From NCBI RefSeq assembly GCF_004342845.1, contig NZ_SLXB01000009.1, positions 1 through 64,000 on the forward strand: 64,000 bases of DNA, given 5' to 3'. The notes below the pieces were generated by a model. The model saw only the letters and a list, made by a program, of their open reading frames with translations, was not told the DNA's origin and ran no database searches. The stretch is from Prevotella heparinolytica (lineage in GTDB: Bacteria > Bacteroidota > Bacteroidia > Bacteroidales > Bacteroidaceae). This document shows, in pieces, positions 51,507 through 62,581 of this stretch (position 1 is the stretch's first letter; each line of letters begins with the position of its first letter). The position numbers were made by a program, and so were the translations under genes.

Positions 51507-51838
51507 GATTATGAGAGCTTTATAAAATTCGAGTACAATATTCGTCATTTTTGAGGAAATACGCAAGAGCTTTCCTTATAAAAACGACTAATATTCGGCT
51601 TTCTCCAGCAAAAGCCATTCCCGATGGAATGCGGGAAAAACGGGTAAAGAGATACCTTGAACCCACTATAAGCAACATGGGAAACAACCTACTACCTGTG
51701 CCTGTTTCGTGCATCCGGCAATGAGTTTTTGTCAATAAGAGCAATAAAGATTATGCCAAAAGAAAGAGATGATTATCTTTTCGGGAAATCTTACGAAAGA
51801 ATCAATATTTTTCCGTAGAACTAAAGGATGCGGGCAGG

Positions 51839-51970
51839 CGCTTTTACGCATGTGAAATAGCACTTGTACAAGCATAAAGTTACACTTGTACAAGTGAGAG
51901 GATACGCCTGTATGAGTGAAGGCTTACGGTTGTACAAGTGAGAAGCAACACTTGTACAAGTGTAAAACCC
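51839..51970. repeat. 22-bp periodic array with CACTTGTACAAGTG cores
   Basis: Six 22-bp units start at 51839 (decayed), 51861, 51883, 51905 (decayed), 51927 and 51949. The best units carry the perfect 14-base palindrome CACTTGTACAAGTG. It lies in the 620-base gap between the btuF-like gene and DUF417. Apart from this array and a small CATTCC-CGAT-GGAATG hairpin near 51618, I see nothing in the gap. Confidence 0.9.
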
Positions 51971-52129
51971 TCATTTTCAATGCAACTTTTTAAGGGCATT
52001 ATCGTCTTGGGTTATTTTCTTCATAGGAGAACTCCATGTGATTTATAACTATTTCGTCCGAAAAAATCATCGATTTTCTCCGAACTCTAATGACATCATA
52101 TCAATTTTACGATGGAGAAGCTGGACAAA

Positions 52130-52726
52130 TCAACTGTTCCGCTTCATCTTACCCAACACGCTTTTTGCATTATCAGACAAGGCAACGATGGCGCCGGCAA
52201 GTATGGCTGTATCTTTAATGACCAGACGCCCTGCCCCGGTCAGCAAAGGAAAACCGTGCTCCCCGCTTCCCAAATCGGGCACCCATACTTCGGGGGTCGT
52301 AATCAGGAAAGAGAGCGTGCCGATGGTCATGACAATGGCTAATATGGCTCCTACCAAACCTATTTTAGGAAAGAATATTCCCAAGAAAGTTAAAACGCCG
52401 ATAGTCATGATAAGAATACCCAAGCCATAAGAAAAACCGTAAGTGTTGTTTTCCACATGCCAATGGTATTTTACTTCGTCAAACTCACCTTCTCGCAATT
52501 TATAATCCTTGTATTCCGGCGCATCCTGCGTATAAAAGAAATTCATAAAGGGACTGTTGGCTACGAAAGGCACAATACCTTCCGCCTCATAATTCCAGAA
52601 TTTCAGTCCGCCAATCCACACAAAGATGACCAAAATGGCCACACGAATCAAGTTGATACCTGTTTTTTGTGCCGAAGCAGCCCAAGTCAACGCAGTTACA
52701 AACAAATTTTGCAATTTTTCTTTCAT
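52130..52726 (-). CDS. DUF417 (YkgB/RclC-like) membrane protein
   Basis: A 198-residue inner-membrane protein with four hydrophobic helices. The segments ILVIFVWIGGLKFWNYEAEGIVPFVANSPFM and LITTPEVWVPDLG (first one cut here to GLKFWNYEAEGIVPFVANS) are diagnostic of DUF417. In E. coli the relative RclC is linked to reactive-chlorine resistance. It stands alone between the ABC operon and cobI, divergent from cobI. Its role here is not evident from context. Confidence 0.85.
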   Translation of the reverse strand: MKEKLQNLFVTALTWAASAQKTGINLIRVAILVIFVWIGGLKFWNYEAEGIVPFVANSPFMNFFYTQDAPEYKDYKLREGEFDEVKYHWHVENNTYGFSYGLGILIMTIGVLTFLGIFFPKIGLVGAILAIVMTIGTLSFLITTPEVWVPDLGSGEHGFPLLTGAGRLVIKDTAILAGAIVALSDNAKSVLGKMKRNS

Positions 52727-52896
52727 CTTTCTTTTACTTTTAGTGATACATCTTTTTTATTTCCCCATCAAACAGCAAGTTAGCATATTTTGTTCATGAT
52801 AACCATGCCACATTTTGTTTTCTATGAATTATTTCACCACTTTTGTAGCCGTTTTTAAGATTTCGTTTCATTTAATTTTCAATCCATCAAGACAAA

Positions 52897-53649
52897 ATGT
52901 ATCCTGTTCTATTCGTATCTCTCGGCCCCGGCGATCCGGAACTGATTACCGTAAAAGGGCTGAAAGCCTTGCAAGCCGCCGACAGCATCTTCTGTCCGGA
53001 GACAATGAATAAAAACTCCGCAACATCCCCGGCCAGCTCGCGTGCGGCCGCCATCCTTCACCGACTGGAAATCGAGGCAAAGTGTATCATCCGCTTTGAC
53101 ATTCCGATGAGCAGGCAGCGTGACAAAGCCTTATCGGCTTACGACAGTCTTTATGCGGAAATACTGAAACAGCATGCCGATGGAAAGAAAATATGCGTAG
53201 CCGCCGAAGGCGATGCGGGCTTCTACGCTTCTATACATTACGTGTACGAGCGACTGCGAAAAAGAGGCATCCCGGTAGAGCATATTGCCGGCGTGCCTGC
53301 ATTTATTGCAGCCGGAGCACGGGCAGGAATCCACCTCGTGAGCAGAACTGAAACGCTGACCGTACTTCCCGGCACAGCCACAGCCGGTGAAGTGACCCGC
53401 TGCATAGAACGAGAAGGCGCCGTCGTCATCATGAAACTCTCCAAGTGCGCGCAAAACATGCACGAACTCATCAGGCTGTATCCGGAATACGATTATCACT
53501 ATTTCGAAAACGTGGGCACTGCTGACGATGTGTATCTCAAATGCCCCGACCAGATTCTTTCTCGTCCGTTCCCCTACTTCTCCATGCTCATTGTCCGTCG
53601 ATCGGAAAACACCGATAAGGAACAAGCTATTAATACATTTTCGCAATAA
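52897..53649 (+). CDS. cobI: Precorrin-2 C20-methyltransferase (CobI/CbiL)
   Basis: A 250-residue SAM-dependent tetrapyrrole methylase that methylates C20 of (cobalt-)precorrin-2, committing it to the corrin route. Motifs are FVSLGPGDPELITVKGLKAL, AAEGDAGFYASIHYVYERL, IAGVPAFIAAGARAG and VVIMKLSKCAQNM. It is separated from the other corrin-ring genes by the fimbrillin cluster and ABC operon. Together with cobJ-cbiC, cobL, cbiG-cbiF and cbiJ-cbiD it supplies the ring methylations. The start MYPVLFVSLG fits the family. Confidence 0.94.
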   Translation: MYPVLFVSLGPGDPELITVKGLKALQAADSIFCPETMNKNSATSPASSRAAAILHRLEIEAKCIIRFDIPMSRQRDKALSAYDSLYAEILKQHADGKKICVAAEGDAGFYASIHYVYERLRKRGIPVEHIAGVPAFIAAGARAGIHLVSRTETLTVLPGTATAGEVTRCIEREGAVVIMKLSKCAQNMHELIRLYPEYDYHYFENVGTADDVYLKCPDQILSRPFPYFSMLIVRRSENTDKEQAINTFSQ

Positions 53650-53676
53650 TAAAAAACATTTTTCGAGAAAAAGGTT

Positions 53677-53684
53677 TACCTTTG
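53677..53684 (+). promoter_or_regulatory. Candidate -7 box for DUF1573 gene
   Basis: TACCTTTG matches the Bacteroides -7 consensus and lies 30 bases before the ATG at 53715, just after the cobI stop. Confidence 0.5.
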
Positions 53685-53714
53685 CCGCGTATAATCATTA
53701 AAAGGAATAAGAAT

Positions 53715-54104
53715 ATGAAGAAAATCGCTTTTTATATAATGTTGTTAGTGATGAGTATCGGCCATGCTCATGCACAAGGTCAGGCAGACATCAAATTTGA
53801 GAAGACTGAACATAATTTCGGTACATTCTCCGAAAACAACCCGGTGGTAAACTATACTTTTAAATTCACCAACATAGGTGATGCACCATTGGTCATCCAT
53901 CAAGCAGTAGCTTCCTGCGGATGCACGGTTCCCGAATATTCGCAAGAACCGATATTGCCCGGAAAAACAGGAACTGTAAAAGTGACGTACAACGGAGCCG
54001 GAAGATTCCCCGGACACTTCAAAAAGTCCATCACTTTGCGCACCAATGCCAAAACTGAAATCATGCGACTGTTTATTGAAGGAGACATGACCGCGAAAGA
54101 ATGA
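53715..54104 (+). CDS. DUF1573 secreted protein
   Basis: A 129-residue protein with signal peptide MKKIAFYIMLLVMSIGHAHA. The mature part is one DUF1573 immunoglobulin-like (ASH/MSP-type) domain: IKFEKTEHNFGTFSENNPVVNYTFKF, ASCGCTVPEYSQEPILPGK (first word cut to KFEKTEHNFGTFSE), and KKSITLRTNAKTE. The frame opens at 53682, but ATG 53715 starts the signal peptide. DUF1573 proteins are abundant in Bacteroides envelopes and their function is unknown. It has its own promoter box and terminator, so it is probably monocistronic. Confidence 0.88.
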   Translation: MKKIAFYIMLLVMSIGHAHAQGQADIKFEKTEHNFGTFSENNPVVNYTFKFTNIGDAPLVIHQAVASCGCTVPEYSQEPILPGKTGTVKVTYNGAGRFPGHFKKSITLRTNAKTEIMRLFIEGDMTAKE

Positions 54105-54132
54105 GAAATAATACACTTTGCGACATTGAATG

Positions 54133-54163
54133 AAGGAGATTTTTTTAAATCTCCTTTTTTTTT
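54133..54163 (+). terminator. Rho-independent terminator after DUF1573 gene
   Basis: AAGGAGATTT (54133-54142) and AAATCTCCTT (54147-54156) pair, followed by a T-run to 54163. Confidence 0.9.
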
Positions 54164-54208
54164 GCTTTCTTTGGAGGCTTAAAAGAAAAACATCAAACTA
54201 CAAAACCT

Positions 54209-56203
54209 ATGAAACAAGAACAAGAAGAACCGATTACCGGATTGCCGGAAAATGCGTTCCGTGAATTGAAGCCGGGAGAAGTGTACAATCCGTTGATGAG
54301 TCCCGAAAAGAAGTATGCAGAAGTCAATGTATGGTCGGTGACGTGGGGCATCCTGATGGCAGTCCTCTTCTCGGCCGCAGCCGCTTATCTGGGATTAAAA
54401 GTGGGACAAGTATTTGAAGCAGCCATCCCCATTGCCATTATCGCCGTAGGCGTATCAGGCGCGGCCAAGCGCAAGAATGCTTTGGGCGAGAATGTGATCA
54501 TACAGTCTATCGGTGCAAGTTCGGGTGTCATCGTAGCAGGAGCCATCTTCACCCTTCCGGCACTTTATATTCTCCAAGAGACATATCCCCAAGAGATTAC
54601 AGTGACTTTTGCTCAAGTATTCGTCAGTTCTTTGCTGGGAGGTATACTGGGCATACTTTTTCTCATTCCGTTCCGTAAGTATTTCGTTAGCGACATGCAC
54701 GGCAAATATCCTTTTCCGGAGGCCACGGCCACCACACAGGTACTTGTATCCGGCGAAAAAGGCGGCAACCAGGCCAAGCCATTGTTGATGGCAGGTATCA
54801 TCGGAGGCTTGTACGACTTCGTAGTGGCCACTTTCGGTTGGTGGAACGAGAATTTCACCACCCGCGTATGCGGTTTCGGCGAAATGATGGCCGAAAAAGC
54901 CAAGCTGGTATTCAAAGTCAATACTGGTGCTGCCGTACTGGGTCTGGGTTACATCGTCGGACTGAAATATGCTTCCATCATCTGCGCCGGTTCGCTGGCT
55001 GTCTGGTGGATCATCATCCCTGGTATGTCTCTGCTTTGGGGAGACTCAGTGCTGAACCAATGGAATCCTGAAATCACGACTACCGTAGCTTCAATGTCTC
55101 CCGAAGAGATATTCAAGTATTACGCCAAGAGCATCGGCATCGGCGGCATTGCCATGGCGGGTATCATCGGCATCATCAAGTCGTGGGGCATCATCAAGAG
55201 TGCCGTAGGGTTGGCCGCAAAGGAAATGGGCGGAAAAGCAGATGCGGAGGCCGGAGTAAAACGCACGCAGCGAGATATTTCCATGAAGATTATTGCCATC
55301 GGCTCCATCATCACCTTGCTGCTGGTTGTTCTGTTCTTTTATTTCGACGTGATGCAAGGCAATCTGACACATACCGTCGTTGCCATCCTGCTTGTGGCAG
55401 GCATTGCATTCCTGTTCACCACCGTGGCAGCCAACGCCATTGCCATTGTGGGTACTAACCCCGTTTCCGGCATGACGCTGATGACACTTATTCTGGCATC
55501 GGTAGTAATGGTTTCCGTCGGACTGAAAGGACCTGAAGGAATGGTGGCAGCCCTTGTAATGGGCGGTGTTGTCTGTACGGCCCTGTCTATGGCGGGAGGT
55601 TTCATCACCGACCTGAAGATTGGTTACTGGCTGGGCAGCACACCTGCCAAGCAGGAGACATGGAAATTCCTCGGTACTCTTGTTTCAGCTGCTACCGTAG
55701 GCGGTGTGATGATTATTCTGAACAAGACATACGGCTTTACCAGCGGACAGTTGGCTGCTCCTCAAGCTAACGCCATGGCTGCCGTTATCGAACCGTTGAT
55801 GAACGGTGTGGGCGCTCCATGGCTACTCTACGCCATCGGAGCCGTACTTGCCGTTATTTTGAACTTCTTCAAGATTCCGGCACTGGCCTTTGCATTAGGC
55901 ATGTTCATCCCTCTGGAACTAAACGTTCCGCTTGTTGTGGGCGGTGCTGTCAACTGGTACGTGACCGGTCGCAGCAAAGACACTGCTCTCAATGCTGAAC
56001 GTGGAGAAAAAGGAACATTGCTTGCCTCCGGCTTCATTGCAGGCGGTGCTCTGATGGGCGTGGTAAGTGCAGCCATGCGCTTCGGAGGAATCAATCTGGT
56101 GAATGAGGCATGGGTGCAGAACACATGGTCGGAAGTGCTGGCATTGGGCGCATACGCCATCCTGATATGCTACTTTATAAAATCTTCCATGAAAACCAAA
56201 TAA
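54209..56203 (+). CDS. OPT-family oligopeptide transporter
   Basis: A 664-residue inner-membrane protein with about 15 hydrophobic segments. OPT signatures are visible: VWSVTWGILMAVLFSAAAAYLGLKVGQV near the N-terminus (seen as AAAYLGLKVGQVFEA), KYPFPEATATTQVLVSGEKG, and NPVSGMTLMTLI. The family imports oligopeptides or metal chelates by proton symport; the substrate here is unknown. It is preceded by a strong terminator and followed by the beta-galactosidase gene after 33 bases, which may be cotranscribed. Confidence 0.92.
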   Translation: MKQEQEEPITGLPENAFRELKPGEVYNPLMSPEKKYAEVNVWSVTWGILMAVLFSAAAAYLGLKVGQVFEAAIPIAIIAVGVSGAAKRKNALGENVIIQSIGASSGVIVAGAIFTLPALYILQETYPQEITVTFAQVFVSSLLGGILGILFLIPFRKYFVSDMHGKYPFPEATATTQVLVSGEKGGNQAKPLLMAGIIGGLYDFVVATFGWWNENFTTRVCGFGEMMAEKAKLVFKVNTGAAVLGLGYIVGLKYASIICAGSLAVWWIIIPGMSLLWGDSVLNQWNPEITTTVASMSPEEIFKYYAKSIGIGGIAMAGIIGIIKSWGIIKSAVGLAAKEMGGKADAEAGVKRTQRDISMKIIAIGSIITLLLVVLFFYFDVMQGNLTHTVVAILLVAGIAFLFTTVAANAIAIVGTNPVSGMTLMTLILASVVMVSVGLKGPEGMVAALVMGGVVCTALSMAGGFITDLKIGYWLGSTPAKQETWKFLGTLVSAATVGGVMIILNKTYGFTSGQLAAPQANAMAAVIEPLMNGVGAPWLLYAIGAVLAVILNFFKIPALAFALGMFIPLELNVPLVVGGAVNWYVTGRSKDTALNAERGEKGTLLASGFIAGGALMGVVSAAMRFGGINLVNEAWVQNTWSEVLALGAYAILICYFIKSSMKTK

Positions 56204-56218
56204 TAGTTTTTCCATTAA

Positions 56219-59458
<3,240 letters not shown>

Positions 59459-59499
59459 GAGGTCTTTTGAATTTTACTCCCTCCTGATGAGGCATTTAT

Positions 59500-59533
59500 A
59501 AAAAGGATGTAGTACATTTGCTGCATCCTTTTT
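59500..59533 (+). terminator. Terminator after beta-galactosidase
   Basis: AAAAAGGATG (59500-59509) pairs with CATCCTTTTT (59524-59533), giving a stem with a T-run. Confidence 0.85.
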
Positions 59534-59634
59534 CACCTTTTTGCAAAAGGAGGGAAAAAGAGTTGGCCATTCGTCACCAAACGCAATGGCTTTCAATAAA
59601 ACAAAAAGAATAACTAATCAAAAGACTTAAGAGT

Positions 59635-60423
59635 ATGAAAACAATGAGTAAACTTATGTTCTGCATCCTTTGTGCCACAGGCGTGCTGACCTCGGCTTCT
59701 GCACAAGTAGGGAAAGAGATGTTGAGTAACGGAATAAAGTATCTGGATATTCCTTATGTGGCTCACACACTCGAAGCGGAAGGTCCGGAAGAACTTATCA
59801 TCAATTGTGATGAAGTAGATTGCACCACTTTCGTGGAATATGTGCTGGCTGAAACCCTAACTCCGAAAATGGAAGATGGAGACGTATCTGAAACGGCATT
59901 CGGCGAGAAGTTGCAAAATATCCGTTATCGCAACGGCAAGATTGACGGATATGCCTCCAGACTGCACTACAATACAGACTGGGTAGACAACGGGATACGC
60001 AAAGGATTCCTCGAAGATATCACGGCGAAGATGAGTTCCGATACCGAGAAACTATCCATTTTCTATATGTCATCCCGCCCCCAGCAATACATGCATCTGG
60101 CCAATTCGGCAGAAAATGTAGCTAAAATAAAAGAAACGGAGCGCGCATTGTCAGGCAAAATCATCCATTACCTGCCTAAACAGAAACTTCCGGCTGAAGG
60201 ATTGCCTTGGATTAAAGACGGCGATATCATTGCCATCACAACGAATATTCCGGGATTGGATGTAGTCCACATGGGCATTGCTTTCTATGCCGACGGAAAA
60301 CTTACTCTGCTGCATGCCTCTTCTACCGAGAAAAAAGTGGTAGTATCTAAAGTCACCTTGTCACAATTGCTGAAAGAAAATGACAAGTGGACCGGAATCC
60401 GGGTGATAAGGGCAAAGAAATAA
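59635..60423 (+). CDS. DUF1460 amidase-like (NlpC/P60-fold) protein
   Basis: A 262-residue secreted protein (leader ending TSASAQ). The DUF1460 fold is a papain-like NlpC/P60 relative associated with cell-wall peptide or N-acetylmuramoyl-L-alanine amidase activity. The catalytic Cys63 is in DCTTFVEYVL and the likely His212 in VVHMGIAF. Other family words are FYMSSRPQQY and GDIIAITTNIPGLD. It may recycle peptidoglycan fragments; the exact bond cut is unknown. It stands alone, with a strong hairpin after it. Confidence 0.85.
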   Translation: MKTMSKLMFCILCATGVLTSASAQVGKEMLSNGIKYLDIPYVAHTLEAEGPEELIINCDEVDCTTFVEYVLAETLTPKMEDGDVSETAFGEKLQNIRYRNGKIDGYASRLHYNTDWVDNGIRKGFLEDITAKMSSDTEKLSIFYMSSRPQQYMHLANSAENVAKIKETERALSGKIIHYLPKQKLPAEGLPWIKDGDIIAITTNIPGLDVVHMGIAFYADGKLTLLHASSTEKKVVVSKVTLSQLLKENDKWTGIRVIRAKK

Positions 60424-60459
60424 AGACTGAATGCTTACAGCTGATATCGTTTCATAATG

Positions 60460-60518
60460 AATGAACGGAGGCGCATAGACTACCATCAGTAATGGTAGCT
60501 TATGCGCCTCCGTTCATT
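60460..60518. terminator. Bidirectional terminator between convergent genes
   Basis: Eighteen-base perfect arms (60460-60477 and 60501-60518, AATGAACGGAGGCGCATA) enclose a second stem CTACCAT/ATGGTAG. It separates DUF1460 (plus) from PspC (minus). Confidence 0.85.
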
Positions 60519-60559
60519 GGATGTCAGTTCAGGGTTCTTTATCTCGAACCTGCATCAGT

Positions 60560-61672
60560 TTATATGTTGTGCAACAAACCGATTTCAGGGAAAGTGCTCC
60601 CTTGCATCAGATAACAGATGCCGAAACAGGCCGCACTCACAATCCATAGAATGACCAGCGTCCACTTCAGACCTGTATTCATAGGTTGCCACTTGAACAT
60701 CTGGCTGAAAATACCCCACACAAGGCTGATCAAAGGAATACCCACCACCAAAATTCCGGCAATGTACATCACAATAGCCACTAACGGAGAATCGGGTAAT
60801 ACCACATCGGCCATCGGAAAGAGAGCAATCAGAGCGGCACCACCACCTATGGCCACCATGACTGCGGCAAACAACAGTGTCACAAACAGCACTCCGAATA
60901 CAAACAATATCGGACTGCAAATGATAGCAAAAATAACCAGACAAATCTTCAAAAACCAACCTGCAACCATTACCAATGCATCACCGATCTTTTGAAATAG
61001 AGTACGGGGATTGTCCGACTTCATATAATCGTTCACACCATTAGCCATCTTTTCGAAACCGTCCGTCACAGTCTTACCTATATTCTCTACCGTCACGGCT
61101 TCGCCACGCATGTTCAGTTTCTCAGCTGCCGTATGGGCTTCGGGTATAAGCAGCCAACATACGATATAAACCGGAATCAACGTCCCTACCCCACACACCA
61201 GAACGACAAGCAGCAACAGGCGAAGCAAAGTTACATCCCATCCCAAATAGGCTGCCAATCCACCGACAACACCTCCCAGCATTTTATCGTCCGGATTTCG
61301 GTAAAGACGACGACGAGCAGCACCGTATGCCGCATCGCCGCTCCAAGCACCGGAACCATAGCTCTTGCCGGCATTCGCAGCACCCGAATCGAAACTGCTG
61401 TTTTCTTTCTCGGTATCCATATCTTCCGGTTTCCCCATACGGGCAATCACTTCTTCCACATCGGCAATCGTAATTACTTGCAAACCGGTTGACAGTTTCT
61501 CTGCAAAAAGCTCGGAAATGCGACGTTCAATATCATCTACAATTTCATCGGCACCTGCTTCTTTGCTAAAGTGCATCTTGAGATTACTCAGATAATTATC
61601 CAAAAGGCGGTATGCATCATCGTCTATGTTGAAAACGGTTCCACCCAAATTTACTGTTAATGTCTTTTTCAT
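60560..61672 (-). CDS. PspC-domain membrane protein
   Basis: A 370-residue protein. The N-terminal ~75 residues (NLGGTVFNIDDDAYRLLDNYL, DIERRISELFAEKL) are a Bacteroides-type cytoplasmic domain preceding PspC. The PspC domain follows at about 118-185 (RRRLYRNPDDKMLGGVVGGL, then two helices). The C-terminal half holds further membrane helices. PspC proteins respond to envelope stress. The PadR-type regulator gene 300 bases upstream on the same strand is probably its partner, a pairing frequent in Firmicutes and Bacteroidetes. Confidence 0.88.
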   Translation of the reverse strand: MKKTLTVNLGGTVFNIDDDAYRLLDNYLSNLKMHFSKEAGADEIVDDIERRISELFAEKLSTGLQVITIADVEEVIARMGKPEDMDTEKENSSFDSGAANAGKSYGSGAWSGDAAYGAARRRLYRNPDDKMLGGVVGGLAAYLGWDVTLLRLLLLVVLVCGVGTLIPVYIVCWLLIPEAHTAAEKLNMRGEAVTVENIGKTVTDGFEKMANGVNDYMKSDNPRTLFQKIGDALVMVAGWFLKICLVIFAIICSPILFVFGVLFVTLLFAAVMVAIGGGAALIALFPMADVVLPDSPLVAIVMYIAGILVVGIPLISLVWGIFSQMFKWQPMNTGLKWTLVILWIVSAACFGICYLMQGSTFPEIGLLHNI

Positions 61673-61797
61673 AAAACCTAATTCTATTTATTGTTTAACT
61701 ATTTACTATTTTATTTATACGCCAATTCAGGTTCACTCCTCCACACAAGGGCCATTTGTATATATAAAATACTTCATGAAAAACCTCAATTTTATGC

Positions 61798-61885
61798 TTA
61801 CTAAAAACTCTCCGGATTTTTACTAATTTTCCAGCGAATTTTTACTAAAAATCCGGTGAGTTTTTAGTAAAAATCGCCGTGCTGA
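61798..61885. repeat. 22-bp periodic array with TTACTAAAAA cores
   Basis: Four 22-bp units start at 61798, 61820, 61842 and 61864. Words recur in both orientations (TTTTTACTAAAAA, TTTTTAGTAAAAAT), with intervening CCGG-containing spacers. The array lies between the PadR and PspC genes. Confidence 0.85.
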
Positions 61886-61971
61886 TTTTCAGAATGATTT
61901 GGGACGTTTTTCTTGTCAAATATTATTAACACAAACTCACATCTTTTATATCAGTCTTAGCATTTGCGACC

Positions 61972-62298
61972 TCAGGAGTTACTGATGTGGTTGACTGTAT
62001 CATTGAGTTCTTTCCAAGATACTTCCAATTCGCCGAGAAAGACTTCACCCTCCGCCGTCAACCGGTAATACTTGCGAGGAGGACCTTGCGTAGATTCAAT
62101 CCACTCATAACTCAAAAGATCGTCGTTCTTCAGACGGGTGAGCAACGGATAAAGCGTTCCTTCCACTACTATCAATCTGGCTTCTTTCAGCTTCTGAATG
62201 ATGTCCGAAGCGTAAGCCGGTTCCTTGTGAAGCAGCAACATGATACAATATTCAAGCATGCCCTTGCGCATTTGCGACTTTACATTGTTTACATCCAT
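61972..62298 (-). CDS. PadR-family transcriptional regulator
   Basis: A 108-residue winged-helix regulator of the PadR family (subfamily with short C-terminus). Features: MRKGMLEYCIMLLLHKEPAYASDIIQ, the wing VVEGTLYPLLTRLKNDDLLSYEW (here in part LYPLLTRLKNDDLLSYEW) and GPPRKYYRLTAEGE. It probably represses itself and the PspC gene. A short palindrome, ATGTATTACAT (62433-62443), in the divergent leader could be an operator. The effector is unknown. Confidence 0.9.
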   Translation of the reverse strand: MDVNNVKSQMRKGMLEYCIMLLLHKEPAYASDIIQKLKEARLIVVEGTLYPLLTRLKNDDLLSYEWIESTQGPPRKYYRLTAEGEVFLGELEVSWKELNDTVNHISNS

Positions 62299-62550
62299 GA
62301 TGACATTTATTATTTGACTATTTATTATTCTATATTCCTCATTGTTTTATCTTCTTCAGGTTGTTTTCTCGATAAACTGTCATTATACCAACCTTCTTTG
62401 TTTGGTACAAATATATGCATTGCATCAATACCATGTATTACATAGTACCATCTATTATTAATTATTAACAGACTAAAGAAGCATAATTACATATCAATGT
62501 AAGCGCTCTTCCTTTTTTCTCTTTATTTCTGCTATTTTTAAATATTTTCA

Positions 62551-62558
62551 TATCTTTG
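62551..62558 (+). promoter_or_regulatory. Candidate -7 box for the hydB-like gene
   Basis: An exact TATCTTTG lies 24 bases before the ATG at 62582, with an AT-rich upstream region. Confidence 0.55.
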
Positions 62559-62581
62559 TTTCCGACCTAATCCATTACGTA

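Noticed and set aside
51507-52129. Cobalamin riboswitch upstream of the btuF-like gene
   Set aside because: None of the core blocks (GGTGCAAATCC, GCCACTG, AGAAGACCTGCC) is present on the minus strand there.
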